From: Spiroplasma mirum ATCC 29335
Lineage (GTDB): Bacteria > Bacillota_I > Bacilli_A > Mycoplasmatales > Mycoplasmataceae
NCBI RefSeq assembly: GCF_000565195.1
Contig: NZ_CP006720.1
Span: 930,001-994,000 of the forward strand
DNA length: 64,000 nt
Direction: 5' to 3'
Under the pieces are notes generated by a model, which did not search any database, was not told the DNA's origin, and saw nothing but the letters and a program-made list of their open reading frames with translations. This document shows, one piece after another, positions 41,953 through 51,212 of the stretch (position 1 is its first letter; every line of letters starts with the position of its first letter). A program made the position numbers and the translations under genes.

Positions 41953-44652
41953 TTATAGTCACCGGTGGTAAATTTTGATGTAAATAAACTTTGCCAGCTG
42001 ACTCAGCAAGCAATAGGATATAATAATCATCACCAAGAACGCAAAATAAATCCCTAGTAATGGACGCATTCCCAATTCAGTTCCAATAATGGTAAAGGGA
42101 ATCACAATTCCAATTGTAATAACTGCTAAGGTGGCGACATTTAGTTGCCAAGCAGCACGCGATTGGATAAACGGAATCCGACGAGTGCGGTACATTTGCA
42201 CCACTAAGGTTTGAGTTAGCAATCCTTCAACAAATCAGCCAGTATGGAATAAACTAATTTGTTCAGGGGTTGGGTTTCCTTGTGATAAAACCCCAAAATA
42301 ATAACCCATTATTGCAAAGGTAATAATATCAAAAATTGAGGAGACTGGTCCGTTAATAAAAACAAACGGAATAATGTCTTTGGTTGTCCAAGTTTGTGGT
42401 TTTGCTAAAAAATCAGCATCTACTTTATCAAAAGCCACAGCAAATTGCGACATATCATATAATAAATTTTGAAATAGTAATTGAATTGGTGCTAAAGGCA
42501 CAAAAGGTAACCATGCCGAGGCAATTAAAACACTTAAAACATTTCCAAAATTTGATGAAATTGTAATTTTAATATATTTCAAAATATTTCCAAAGATATT
42601 ACGTCCCTGAATAATTCCTTTTTCTAAAACTAATAAAGACTTTTCTAATAAAATAATATCAGAAGCTTCTTTAGCAATATCAGTTGCATTATCAACCGAT
42701 ATTGCGACATCACTTTGACGTAACACCGGAGCATCATTGATCCCATCCCCCATAAAACCAACAGCATGGTCATTAGCTTTTAACGCATCAATAATTTTAG
42801 CTTTTTGTAAGGGGTTTAATTTTACAAAAATATTATTTCGTTCCACCACATCTCGTAATTCATACTCACTTAATTTTTCTAAATCTTCGCCATTCACTAA
42901 GCCCTTAACATTCAAATCTACCCGGTCACAAATTGCTCTTGTTACTTGCTCATTATCTCCGGTTAAGATTTTTAATTCAACCCCATTTTGTTTCAATAAT
43001 TTAATCATTTTCGCAGCAGATGGTTTTGGTTTATCTAAAAAGGAGATAAAACCTAAAAAAATTAAATCATTTTCATCACTTGTTGTATAATAATCATTTT
43101 TTTCATGTCCTCGTGAGTAAGCAACTCCAATTACTCGCAGTCCTTCGGTGTTTAAACGATTAGTTGTTGCATTAATCATTCTTAAATGATCATCACTAAG
43201 GGGTACTAATTTCCCATCATATTCAATGCGGTTACAATTTTTAACAATTTCTTCAATTGCCCCTTTACAAATTAGGGTATGGTGGTTATCTTCACCTTTG
43301 ACAACAACTGTTAATTTTCGTCGGTTAAAATCAAACGGAATTTCATCAATTTTAACATAATCATTTGTCATTAATTTTAAATTATGTTGTTCAACATATT
43401 TAATAATTGCCTTATCCATCGGATTTTTTAAACCAGTTTGATAAAGGCTATTTAAATAAACATAATTTAATAATTTTTCATCTTGCTTATTATTTAATAA
43501 TGTATAGTCAATTAACTCAATATTATCATTTGTTAGCGTCCCGGTTTTATCCGTGCATAAAACATCAATGGCCCCTAAATTTTGAATTGCTTCTAGTTTT
43601 TTAACAACAACTTTGGCCTTACTCATTTTGCTAGCCCCGCGTGCTAAATTAGAAGTAACAATCATTGGCAACATCTCAGGCGTTAATCCAACCGCCACTG
43701 AAATTGCAAATAAGAGTGCCCCAACCCAATCATTTTTGGTAACACCATTAATAACAAAAACAATTGGCACCATCACAAACATAAAACATAATAACAACCA
43801 AGTTGTTCTTTTAATTCCCTTGTTAAAACTATTTTGTGGTCTTTTTTCAGTAATTGTTTTTGAAATCGTTGCATAATAGGTATTTTCTCCAACCCCAATT
43901 ACAATAGCAATCGCACTTCCTGACACCACACTTGTTCCAGTATAACAAATATTTTGTAATTCTAATAAATTTGATTTTTCCTTATTATAACTAGCATGTT
44001 TTTCGACTGGTAGTGACTCTCCCGTTAATGAAGACTGGTTAATAAATAAATCATTACTTCAGAGAATGCGAACATCAGCGGGAACCATATCACCACTTGA
44101 TAAATAAATTAAATCTCCCTGCACTAATTCATGAATTTCTAATTCTTTGGCTTCTTTTATTAATTCAGTATTATTACTTGCGACAACTTCATCAACTTTT
44201 TCATCCTCAGTTAGTCGAATAACCGTAATGGTGTTGCTAACTAAATTAGTTAATTTTTTTGTCACTAAATAACTGCGGACTTCTTGAATATAAGATACCG
44301 TCGTACTAATAAAAATCATCACTAAGACAATAACCGTTCCGACTAGCTCAAAACTATCACCATTCATAAAAAAATAACTTAGAAAATTATACAGGGCAAT
44401 ACATCCTAGCACAATGTTAAATGGATTTAAAAATACTTTTAATAACTCTAAAAATCATTGGAACCTAACTTCTTTTAAAGTATTATCACCGTATTCTTTG
44501 GCAATTTCTTTTGCTTGGTCAAAATCTAACCCAAATTTTGAAAGATGAAAATGATCTAAAATCGCCACTTGTCCAAGTTGGGCAATTCTTTTAATTTCAT
44601 CAGTTTTAGCAAACCCAATTTCTTTTTTACCTTTTCTTTTTTTTACCTGCAT
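41953..44652 (-). CDS. mgtA: Magnesium-transporting P-type ATPase (MgtA type)
   Basis: 899 aa, matching MgtA/MgtB. Motifs: actuator SSLTGESLPVEKH, phosphorylation CTDKTGTLTND, nucleotide-binding KGAIEEIVKNC, hinge MGDGINDAPVLR, and type IIIB membrane line SVAVGLTPEMLPMIV. About ten helices. A dozen TGA codons read as Trp. AGGAGGCTA precedes the ATG (44650-44652). It imports magnesium using ATP. Preceded by a long leader with its own promoter and a short ORF. Confidence 0.94.
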
Positions 44653-44728
44653 TCATTAGCCTCCTCTTAATTTATTATTAATTAAGAACAAAATTTTGAA
44701 ACCAGGCAAATATTATTAAAATTAATTT

Positions 44729-44800
44729 TTAACTAAAATTGCTGGTTAAAATATTCATTCTGTTAACTAGATTGTTCAGTTGGCACATCTGCTCGGACAC
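44729..44800 (-). promoter_or_regulatory. Possible mgtA leader peptide, 23 aa
   Basis: In the mgtA leader a GTG start with AAAGGAG at 8 nt opens a 23-codon frame (MSEQMCQLNNLVNRMNIL and five more), closed by TAA. Near its end begins one arm (AACCAG) of a possible hairpin with CTGGTT about 30 nt on. The layout recalls leader peptides that regulate mgtA in enteric bacteria, but the sequence is unrelated. Speculative. Confidence 0.4.
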
Positions 44801-44844
44801 TTTAACCACTCCTTTTATTTTTTTAATTAATCTTATTTATTTAA

Positions 44845-44873
44845 ATAATATCGTATAACAAGCGCTAAAACAA
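44845..44873 (-). promoter_or_regulatory. mgtA promoter
   Basis: Minus strand TTGTTT (44868-44873), 17-bp spacer, TATTAT (44845-44850). The leader to the mgtA ATG is about 185 nt. Confidence 0.55.
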
Positions 44874-44879
44874 GCATAA

Positions 44880-44911
44880 CAAAAAAAAGTTAATAACTTT
44901 TAGTTATTAAC
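44880..44911 (-). terminator. Terminator of the membrane pseudogene
   Basis: 9-bp perfect arms GTTAATAAC / GTTATTAAC (44889-44897, 44903-44911) followed by T8 on the minus strand; the pseudogene stop lies within the stem. Confidence 0.75.
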
Positions 44912-45157
44912 CGGATTTACTACTGGCTCAGTTAGAACTTTCGGGTTAGCAGTTGGTAAATTTAGCATTAACTTAAATTGTTTTTTCCATAGTTTATTAT
45001 AACCAACTGAAATTCCAAAAAAAGAAAGTAAATTGCAAGATATTTAAGAAGTGAATAAACTAAAGCAACCCAAATGCTTGCTGTTACAAAGTTTAGAACA
45101 TTTCAATATGTTGTTATCCCGTTAGTTAACCACCCAAAGATTAAGCGGAGCAACATT
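44904..45157 (-). pseudogene. 3' fragment of a membrane protein gene, cut by the inverted repeat
   Basis: Reads FGMLLRLIFGWLTNGITTY and ASIWVALVYSLLKYLAIYF. It then needs a frameshift in a T7 run near 45020 to continue GYNKLWKKQFKLMLNLP to PVNN and TAA. The 5' end is missing: the frame is lost exactly where the 212-bp repeat begins. Not recognised beyond being a membrane protein. Confidence 0.5.
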
Positions 45158-45369
45158 CCAAAAATAAATTAGTTATTTATTAGTTTTTGTTAGTTTGCTA
45201 AGATATCAGGGGATGAAAAAATTCCTACCAGTTAATTTTTACCAATATTTTATAAAAGATCTTTTAAATATCTAAAATATCATTAATATATTTAAGAGAT
45301 AAGTTATAATATGAGAGTAGTATAAAAAATTGAATTAAGTGGGTGAAAAAATGAATTTATACTTATTAG
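45158..45369 (+). repeat. 212-bp inverted repeat, copy A
   Basis: Reverse complement of 49483-49694 with a single mismatch (an A/T difference about 9 bp from the left end). It carries TATAAT (45305-45310), GGGTG and the codons MNLYLL, that is, the promoter, ribosome-binding site and first codons of the YtxG-like gene. Here they are joined to unrelated sequence at 45370. Genes on both sides are truncated. Confidence 0.92.
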
Positions 45370-46315
45370 TGTGGGCGCACTATCATATACTTTAATTCTA
45401 TCTGGAATAACTCCTGATTGCAAAATATCTTTTTTAGTATAAACAATTCAAGGAACCGTCATTTCCGGAATGTTTGGTCGTCCATGATATTGAGACAGTC
45501 CTCCATGATCACTATTAATAATAAATGGTGTGTCATCATACATTTGTTTAGCTTTTAACTTATTATAATTATCCCTATTTGCTGATCAGTTTTTGTTAAT
45601 GCTTGGTAGTATTCTTCAGAATTATATTCACGAGAGTGTCCAGTATCATCAGGATCTAAAAAATACATCCATGATAAACTAGGTTTGGTGGTATCAATTT
45701 GGTGTTCTAACACATCTAAATAACGCTCAATTGAATTTTTTTTGGTATTTGTTTGATAATAATAATCAATAAAATTCTGACCATATGCTTTAAAATCAAG
45801 ACTTAAAGCAATTGACTGTACACCTAATAAAGAAACAAACGCCGTTTGAATTCTTTCGTGAGTTACTCATCATCCCGCGTCAAGATTACTTTGATGAATT
45901 AAACCAAAAATTGAAGTTTGCTTGACTAACTTTGCTTCATCAATATAAATAGAATGGTGAATATTAGTTAATGGCTGATCAACAATCCCGTGGTTTTCGG
46001 GACCTGTTACCAATAAAATTGTTGCTCAATTTCCGGCAGAAGAATTTGACAACTCACTACGCACATCTAATTTATAAGCATCATGGTCCATCATGGGCAA
46101 AGATTTGGAATGGTTGCTTTTTGCAGCGCATACGCTGCTAACCCATCATTTGCCAAAACAACGATATGTTTGGGATGATAAGTAAGTTTATTTTTCATAA
46201 GAAACATATTTAATATATTTTTGTTGATACGATGGTATCCTGCAATTGCCGCAAGTTCCAGAACAGCTATGGAAACTGCTCTGGTTAATAAAAAACTGGC
46301 ATGTAATTTTCGCAT
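45370..46315 (-). pseudogene. Truncated alkaline phosphatase / phosphodiesterase family gene
   Basis: Begins MRKLHASFLLTRAVSIAVLE at ATG 46313-46315 with a signal-anchor-like helix. Family lines: HIVVLANDGLAAYAL, NSSAGNWATILLVTGPENHG, metal-site YFLDPDDTGHSREY and NSDHGGLSQYHG. Frameshifts lie near 46105 and near 45560. The 3' end is cut off at 45369/45370, where the inverted repeat starts. Intact relatives are about 500 aa, so roughly the last third is missing. Confidence 0.7.
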
Positions 46316-46456
46316 CTTAGACCCTCATCTTCTTTCTTCTAAGTTTACTTACAAATTAGTGTATGTTAAAAATCAAGAAAATTAAAAAAAATTATCTAAA
46401 AATAGATAAATTTTTAAAATTTTTTCAATTAATTATTTGCAGCCTTTGCTAATTAA

Positions 46457-46753
46457 TTAAATATTTGCCGTAAAATCAATGATTGAATTCGCATCATTTT
46501 TAACATACAAGTTTGAAGGAAGTACTTCCACTTTAATATCTTTATTTTCTGGTAACATTCCAATAATTTTATTTTTTAAGTATTCAACTTGTGGTGTTAA
46601 TAACACAATATCATAATCATTGATGTTTAAATTATTTACTGTTACAGCTTCAAATTTTCATTCTTTGTTGTCTTGGACCAAAACATTATTAATTTTTTCA
46701 ACAATTGTTTTTGTGCTAATTCCTGCAGAACATACTAAACAAATTTTTTTCAT
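46457..46753 (-). CDS. PTS IIB protein, lactose/cellobiose type
   Basis: A 98-aa stand-alone EIIB: MKKICLVCSAGISTKTIV with the phospho-Cys in CSAGIST (about residues 8-14), then DIVLLTPQVEYLKNKI (about 50-65), the usual fold. It passes phosphate from EIIA to sugar on a matching EIIC, none of which is in this window. The IIB ATG has TGGAGGAAAAA upstream. It lies upstream of the truncated phosphatase inside the repeat-bounded segment. Confidence 0.85.
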
Positions 46754-46860
46754 TTTTTCCTCCATTGGTCATATCGAAATCTATAGGTATAAGTTATACT
46801 AATAAAATAGTAATAACGTAATAATTTCGCAGGATTATTTTAGCATAATTTTACAATAAA

Positions 46861-46869
46861 TGATATAAT
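46861..46869 (+). promoter_or_regulatory. Extended -10 promoter
   Basis: TGATATAAT (TGnTATAAT), 74 nt before the ATG of the 113-aa gene. Confidence 0.45.
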
Positions 46870-46943
46870 TATAAAAGAATTTGTCCAATTATTTTTAAGA
46901 TAGTTCGGCAAATTACATATAACTTAAATTTAGGAGGATAAGA

Positions 46944-47285
46944 ATGCTACCAGAAAAAATTGATTCTTTTATTGAGGACCATGTCGATAAACCATTGTCA
47001 GAATATATTAAAGAAAATCCAAGATTTATTCTAGAATTTATTAATACATTATCATGAGAAGAAAAATTTGAGTTAATAAATGACTATGTAGCACAAGATG
47101 ATGAAATTGAACACGCAATTAATACGATTAATAAGAAAATTTCATTATTCATTGAAGATGAAATCAAAGAACGAGTAATTCAAAACATCTCAGAAGAAGA
47201 ATACTTAAGACATAAGGCAATTGTGGAAGTATACGAAAAAGCAAAGGCTGAGTATGAACAAAATAAAAAATCAAATATCAATTAA
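46944..47285 (+). CDS. Hypothetical acidic protein, 113 aa
   Basis: MLPEKIDSFIEDHVDKPLSE, then ENPRFILEFINTLSWEEKF; highly charged, helical, with no signal or membrane segment. TAGGAGGATAAGA is a strong ribosome-binding site, and a promoter and a terminator frame it, so it is a real gene. Function unknown. One TGA is Trp. Confidence 0.75.
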
Positions 47286-47301
47286 CTAAGGTCAAATATA
47301 G

Positions 47302-47339
47302 AAAAAAAGGATTTGAATAACATTATTCAAATCCTTTTT
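47302..47339. terminator. Bidirectional terminator
   Basis: Long hairpin built on GGATTTGAATAA / TTATTCAAATCC with flanking A and T runs, between the convergent 113-aa gene and tyrS. Confidence 0.85.
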
Positions 47340-47345
47340 CTTTAT

Positions 47346-48584
47346 TTATAAGTAAATAATATGGTATTTTCGCTTACCGCGACGAATAATTAAAAATTTA
47401 TTATGTAAAAAATCTGGTGGTGATAAAACTTTGGTTTCATCATTAACAACGTGGCCATTAATAGTAATTGCATTTTTGTTCAAAAACTCACGACCTTCAC
47501 GTTTCGAACTAACAACTTCACTAGCAACTAATAAATCTAACAAATTAAGATTTGGTGATTCTAATTGGTAGTGAGGAAGACTATGTTGAATGCTTGTTAA
47601 TTCTGATAATGATAATTCATGTAAATTACCATTGAATAAAGCATCCGAAATTTTAATTGCACGGGCTAACTCATCTTTCCCGTGAACAAATAATGTTAAT
47701 TCTTCGGCTAATCTTTTTTGCCCTAATCTTTTAAACGGTTCTTTTAAATGGTCTTGTTCTAATTGCTTAATTTCTGCTTCTGATAAAAAAGTTAAGAATT
47801 TTAATAGTTTAAAAGTTTCAATGTCTTCTTGATTATAAAAGAATTGATAAAACTCATATGGCGAAGTTTTCGTTGGATCTAACCATACAGCCCCTGATTC
47901 AGTTTTTCCAAATTTAGTCCCATCAGCCTTAGTTAATAAATTCATTGTTAACCCACAAGCTAAATTATCTTCTCCCAGTTGCTTACGAATATAATCCGTT
48001 CCCGAAGTAATGTTTCCTCATTGATCACTGCCCCCGGTTTGGACTGTACAGTCATACTTTTTATATAACTGGTAAAAATCATAAGCTTGTAATAAAGTAT
48101 AAGAGAACTCGGTATATGATAACCCACTCTCAATTCGCGAAGTAATGCTTTCTTTATTTAGTAAATAACTAATATTAAATTCTTTTCCCATGTCGCGTAA
48201 AAAATCAATTAATGAAATGTTATTTAGTCATTCACCATTATTAACAATTTTGACATTCGGAATTAGTTTTTCTACTTGTTGTTTGATGCTTTCCACATTA
48301 TGCAATACTGTCGCATTATTCAACAATACCCGTTCGCCTTTCTTTCCGCTGGGGTCCCCAATCATTCCGGTTCCTCCCCCAATAATTGTAATTGATTTAA
48401 AACCACATTTAGCAAAACGTTCTAACAAAATAATTTGAATTAAATGGCCAACATGTAAAGAATCTCCCGTCGGGTCAAAACCACAATATACTCCTTTTTG
48501 TAATTCTTGTGATTTTAATAGTTTTTCTTTGTTTGTTACCTGTTTTAATAGTCCTCTTCAAGTCAATTCTTTAATAATATTCAT
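47346..48584 (-). CDS. tyrS: Tyrosyl-tRNA synthetase
   Basis: A 412-aa class I synthetase. HIGH-like motif [16 protein letters not shown] (about residues 35-50), tyrosine-binding [12 protein letters not shown] and GGSDQWGNITSG (about 190-201), and the KMSKS equivalent KFGKTESG (about 231-238). The C-terminal S4-like domain ends [21 protein letters not shown] is Trp at four or more positions, including LTWRGLL near the N-terminus. No T-box leader is visible. Confidence 0.96.
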
Positions 48585-48638
48585 TGTAAATTCCTTTCTA
48601 TTAATCATCTTATTGAAAAAACTCTAAGTAAATAGAGT

Positions 48639-49145
48639 TTATTTTTTATTTTGATTCGATATTTTTTTAGTGGGTTTTGGGTATCCTTCTTCAATGATTT
48701 TTTCTGAAATTGAAGCAGAGGTTTTTTTCAAATCATCACTAACCTTGATTCCAGCGTAAATGGCAGAGACAGTAATTTTTGCTAAATCTTTGGCTACTGC
48801 CCGAACATTCGGAGATTTTGCGGCTGCTTTGATTAGTTTGACGGCACCTTGATCAAGTTTTTTCAGTGCTTTATAAGCCATCTCTTTGGTTGAAGCAGAA
48901 TCTAAAATATCAACTGCCCCCTTAACATTTTTAATTTTAACTTCAATATTAGTGGCAATTTCATCAGACTCAATTCCTTGTGATTTCTCCCAAACAATTT
49001 CAATTTTATTAACCATATCTTTTAACTGCGGATTATATTTTTTAACCATTTTAACAAAATCAGCGCGTAATTCAGAACCTTTTTTAGGGGCAATTAACAT
49101 TCCAACAACCATAATTGCTACTGTTTTTAATAATTTAAAAGCCAT
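48639..49145 (-). CDS. YtxH-like protein
   Basis: A 168-aa protein with a hydrophobic N-terminus and the YtxH line VVGMLIAPKKGSELRADFV (about residues 13-31), then a long charged, probably coiled-coil region. YtxH proteins are small membrane-associated stress proteins of unknown function in Bacillus. It begins two bases after the stop of the preceding YtxG-like gene, so the two are a unit as in Bacillus. Confidence 0.75.
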   Translation of the reverse strand: MAFKLLKTVAIMVVGMLIAPKKGSELRADFVKMVKKYNPQLKDMVNKIEIVWEKSQGIESDEIATNIEVKIKNVKGAVDILDSASTKEMAYKALKKLDQGAVKLIKAAAKSPNVRAVAKDLAKITVSAIYAGIKVSDDLKKTSASISEKIIEEGYPKPTKKISNQNKK

Positions 49146-49147
49146 AA

Positions 49148-49501
49148 TTAATCATCCTCAGAATTAGCAAAATCTTTTAGTTTGTCAACTAATCGATAAG
49201 CAACGTCCTTATTTCTTGAAATAACTTTAATTCAAGCTTTAACATTTCGTTTCGTAAATGCTTCAAAAACATCAACATAGTTTGATATTTTTACCACCGT
49301 ATCAACTGTTGAGTTTAGCATTTCTGATTTATATGTTAAGTCCTCAATAAAATAATCAAATTTTTTCGCCGCAATCGCAACTTTTCGCGCCGCAATAATT
49401 CCATATAAACAAAAAATAATTGCTAAACATAATAAAATAATAATTAAAATTGTTTCTGAGATTAAAAGATTATTGTCACTAGCTAATAAGTATAAATTCA
49501 T
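49148..49501 (-). CDS. YtxG/DUF948-like membrane protein
   Basis: 117 aa with one N-terminal helix (ETILIIILLCLAIIFCLYGII, about residues 17-36) and a charged cytoplasmic part (KKFDYFIEDLTYKSEMLN). Similar in layout to YtxG/DUF948. The start is ATG 49499-49501, six nt after GGGTG; an in-frame GTG upstream is part of that site. Its promoter, ribosome-binding site and first six codons are in copy B of the inverted repeat. Confidence 0.65.
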
Positions 49502-49694
49502 TTTTTCACCCACTTAATTCAATTTTTTATACTACTCTCATATTATAACTTATCTCTTAAATATATTAATGATATTTTAGATATTTAAAAGATCTTTTAT
49601 AAAATATTGGTAAAAATTAACTGGTAGGAATTTTTTCATCCCCTGATATCTTAGCAAACTAACAAAAACTAATAAATAACTAATTAATTTTTGG
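49483..49694 (-). repeat. 212-bp inverted repeat, copy B
   Basis: Matches copy A (45158-45369) in opposite orientation, 211 of 212 bases. It covers the gap between the 147-aa gene and the YtxG-like gene plus that gene's first codons. The flanking genes here are intact, so this is probably the parent copy. TATAAT is at 49542-49547 on the minus strand. Confidence 0.92.
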
Positions 49695-49711
49695 GCTAAA
49701 ATTAAATATTT

Positions 49712-50155
49712 TTAATATTTAATTTGATAAGATTCCATTTTATTATAATATTTTTTACTAAATTTTAATTTTAATAATTTACCTTTTTTCACTAAAAAAT
49801 CATTTTTAATTGTAACTCCCAATGAAGTAAGCCCCCTTTTTAAAGAATGGTTTTTAAAATTATTGATTAAATTAGCAAAAGAATAATTTTCTTGCAAACC
49901 AATCATAATTATTGCTTGAAAGTCAGAAAAACCTAACACTAATTCATCAAAATTAAGATCATAAAGCTCAACAGTTGGGGATTTAGTTGCTCTCGCTAAA
50001 AAATCGGTCAGTAATAATTGATGATTGCAGAAATTAATCGTAGAAGTTAATTCCGTTAATGACGGATGACTTGCTAGTAACCTTGAAAATAAATTATCTT
50101 CTAAATTAAAAATGTCATCTTTGATTAAAGAATCTGGTTGCTTATTTGTCTTCAT
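49712..50155 (-). CDS. Hypothetical protein, 147 aa
   Basis: Begins MKTNKQPDSLIKDDIFNLED; helical, mixed charge, with a basic C-terminus (KLLKLKFSKKYYNKMESYQ) and no membrane segment. It overlaps the 3' end of the upstream 338-aa gene by 14 bp, so the two are translated together and may work together. Family not recognised. Confidence 0.7.
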   Translation of the reverse strand: MKTNKQPDSLIKDDIFNLEDNLFSRLLASHPSLTELTSTINFCNHQLLLTDFLARATKSPTVELYDLNFDELVLGFSDFQAIIMIGLQENYSFANLINNFKNHSLKRGLTSLGVTIKNDFLVKKGKLLKLKFSKKYYNKMESYQIKY

Positions 50156-51158
50156 TATTATTTAATTCATTTTTAATTCGTTCACGACGACTTTCATCTG
50201 CTTCTTTAAGATTTTCTTCTTCAAGATTTAATTTCCTCATATAATAAGGATTCCGACTCGTGTAAAAATCAACAACTTGTTTTTTGGCTGAATTATCCTT
50301 AACATTTTTTAAATTCTCCATCATTTGTTGATGTTCCGAAGAGCCTTGAATAATTGGTTTTGGTCTTCGGAGAAATTGACGGTCAAGATTATTTTCTTTT
50401 AATTCACGAGCAATTTTATAACGCGTTGAACCCGCCGCAATTGAATTATGCATGATTTGTTTTTTCCGATCAAGTAACGACATGTCAGTTGGAAAATCAG
50501 TATTGATTTGATAAGTCTTACGAATAATATTGTGGAATTTACTATTAACCTCTTTTTGTTTTTCAATTCCTTCAAACATTGTTGTTTGTTCATAAATATC
50601 ATATAAATTTTTACGCGGATCAGTTTTTTTAATTTTTTCTTTCAATTGTTCTAACTCTACTGTTAATTCTTCGGTACGATCACCAAAAATATTCTCACCA
50701 TTTTTACGTGGCTTGAATAAAAAGGATTGGGTTTTTTCAGCTTGCTCAGATAATTTCTCTGGCTTTTTAACCATCGATTTAATTATTTGCTCATCTTGTT
50801 GCAGGTCATATTTTTTATAAATTGGTTGATAAGTTTTTGTTGTTGGTGTTGGTTTTTCTTCAACTCCATTATCCCCAATTTTTTGTTTAATTTCTGCTTC
50901 CACTATTTTGGCAATCGGAGAAGTATCATCACTAGTATAATTAATTATTGTTTGATAATGGGCAGAATTAAGATCTTTTCCAAATAATGGTGAAATTACT
51001 TCTGTTAATTTTGAAACTTGTTTTTCAGAACTTGCTGGTGGTACAGCGTCTGCTGGTTGTTTTTTTTCAGAAGTATTTTGTTTTGAATTATTATTTTCAA
51101 AAAAAGTGCCTTGGTGATTATAATAAGACGGGATTTTTTGATTATCTTTACTATTCAT
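50142..51158 (-). CDS. Hypothetical protein, 338 aa, largely disordered
   Basis: MNSKDNQKIPSYYNHQGTFF at the start; low-complexity Asn/Ser/Lys/Pro sequence for 130 residues, then charged helices (RTEELTVELEQLKEKIKK, about 160-177) and a conserved-looking block SIAAGSTRYKIARELKE (about 237-253). The C-terminus is rich in Glu and Lys. No signal or membrane segment. Family not recognised. GGAGGAGAATTAG lies before the ATG. Confidence 0.7.
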   Translation of the reverse strand: MNSKDNQKIPSYYNHQGTFFENNNSKQNTSEKKQPADAVPPASSEKQVSKLTEVISPLFGKDLNSAHYQTIINYTSDDTSPIAKIVEAEIKQKIGDNGVEEKPTPTTKTYQPIYKKYDLQQDEQIIKSMVKKPEKLSEQAEKTQSFLFKPRKNGENIFGDRTEELTVELEQLKEKIKKTDPRKNLYDIYEQTTMFEGIEKQKEVNSKFHNIIRKTYQINTDFPTDMSLLDRKKQIMHNSIAAGSTRYKIARELKENNLDRQFLRRPKPIIQGSSEHQQMMENLKNVKDNSAKKQVVDFYTSRNPYYMRKLNLEEENLKEADESRRERIKNELNNNEDK

Positions 51159-51212
51159 AACTAATTCTCCTCCAAATATATCTTAATTATACCTAAATTA
51201 TTTGTTGTTAAC

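Noticed and set aside
42737-43090. Plus-strand frames inside mgtA
   Set aside because: Antisense shadows of a well-identified P-type ATPase.
44653-44911. M-box magnesium riboswitch upstream of mgtA
   Set aside because: Expected position, but I cannot find the conserved helices or consensus segments; only a short ORF and a simple hairpin are visible.
47346-48640. T-box leader for tyrS
   Set aside because: Only about 50 bp separate tyrS from the upstream gene; there is no room for a T-box and no antiterminator motif.
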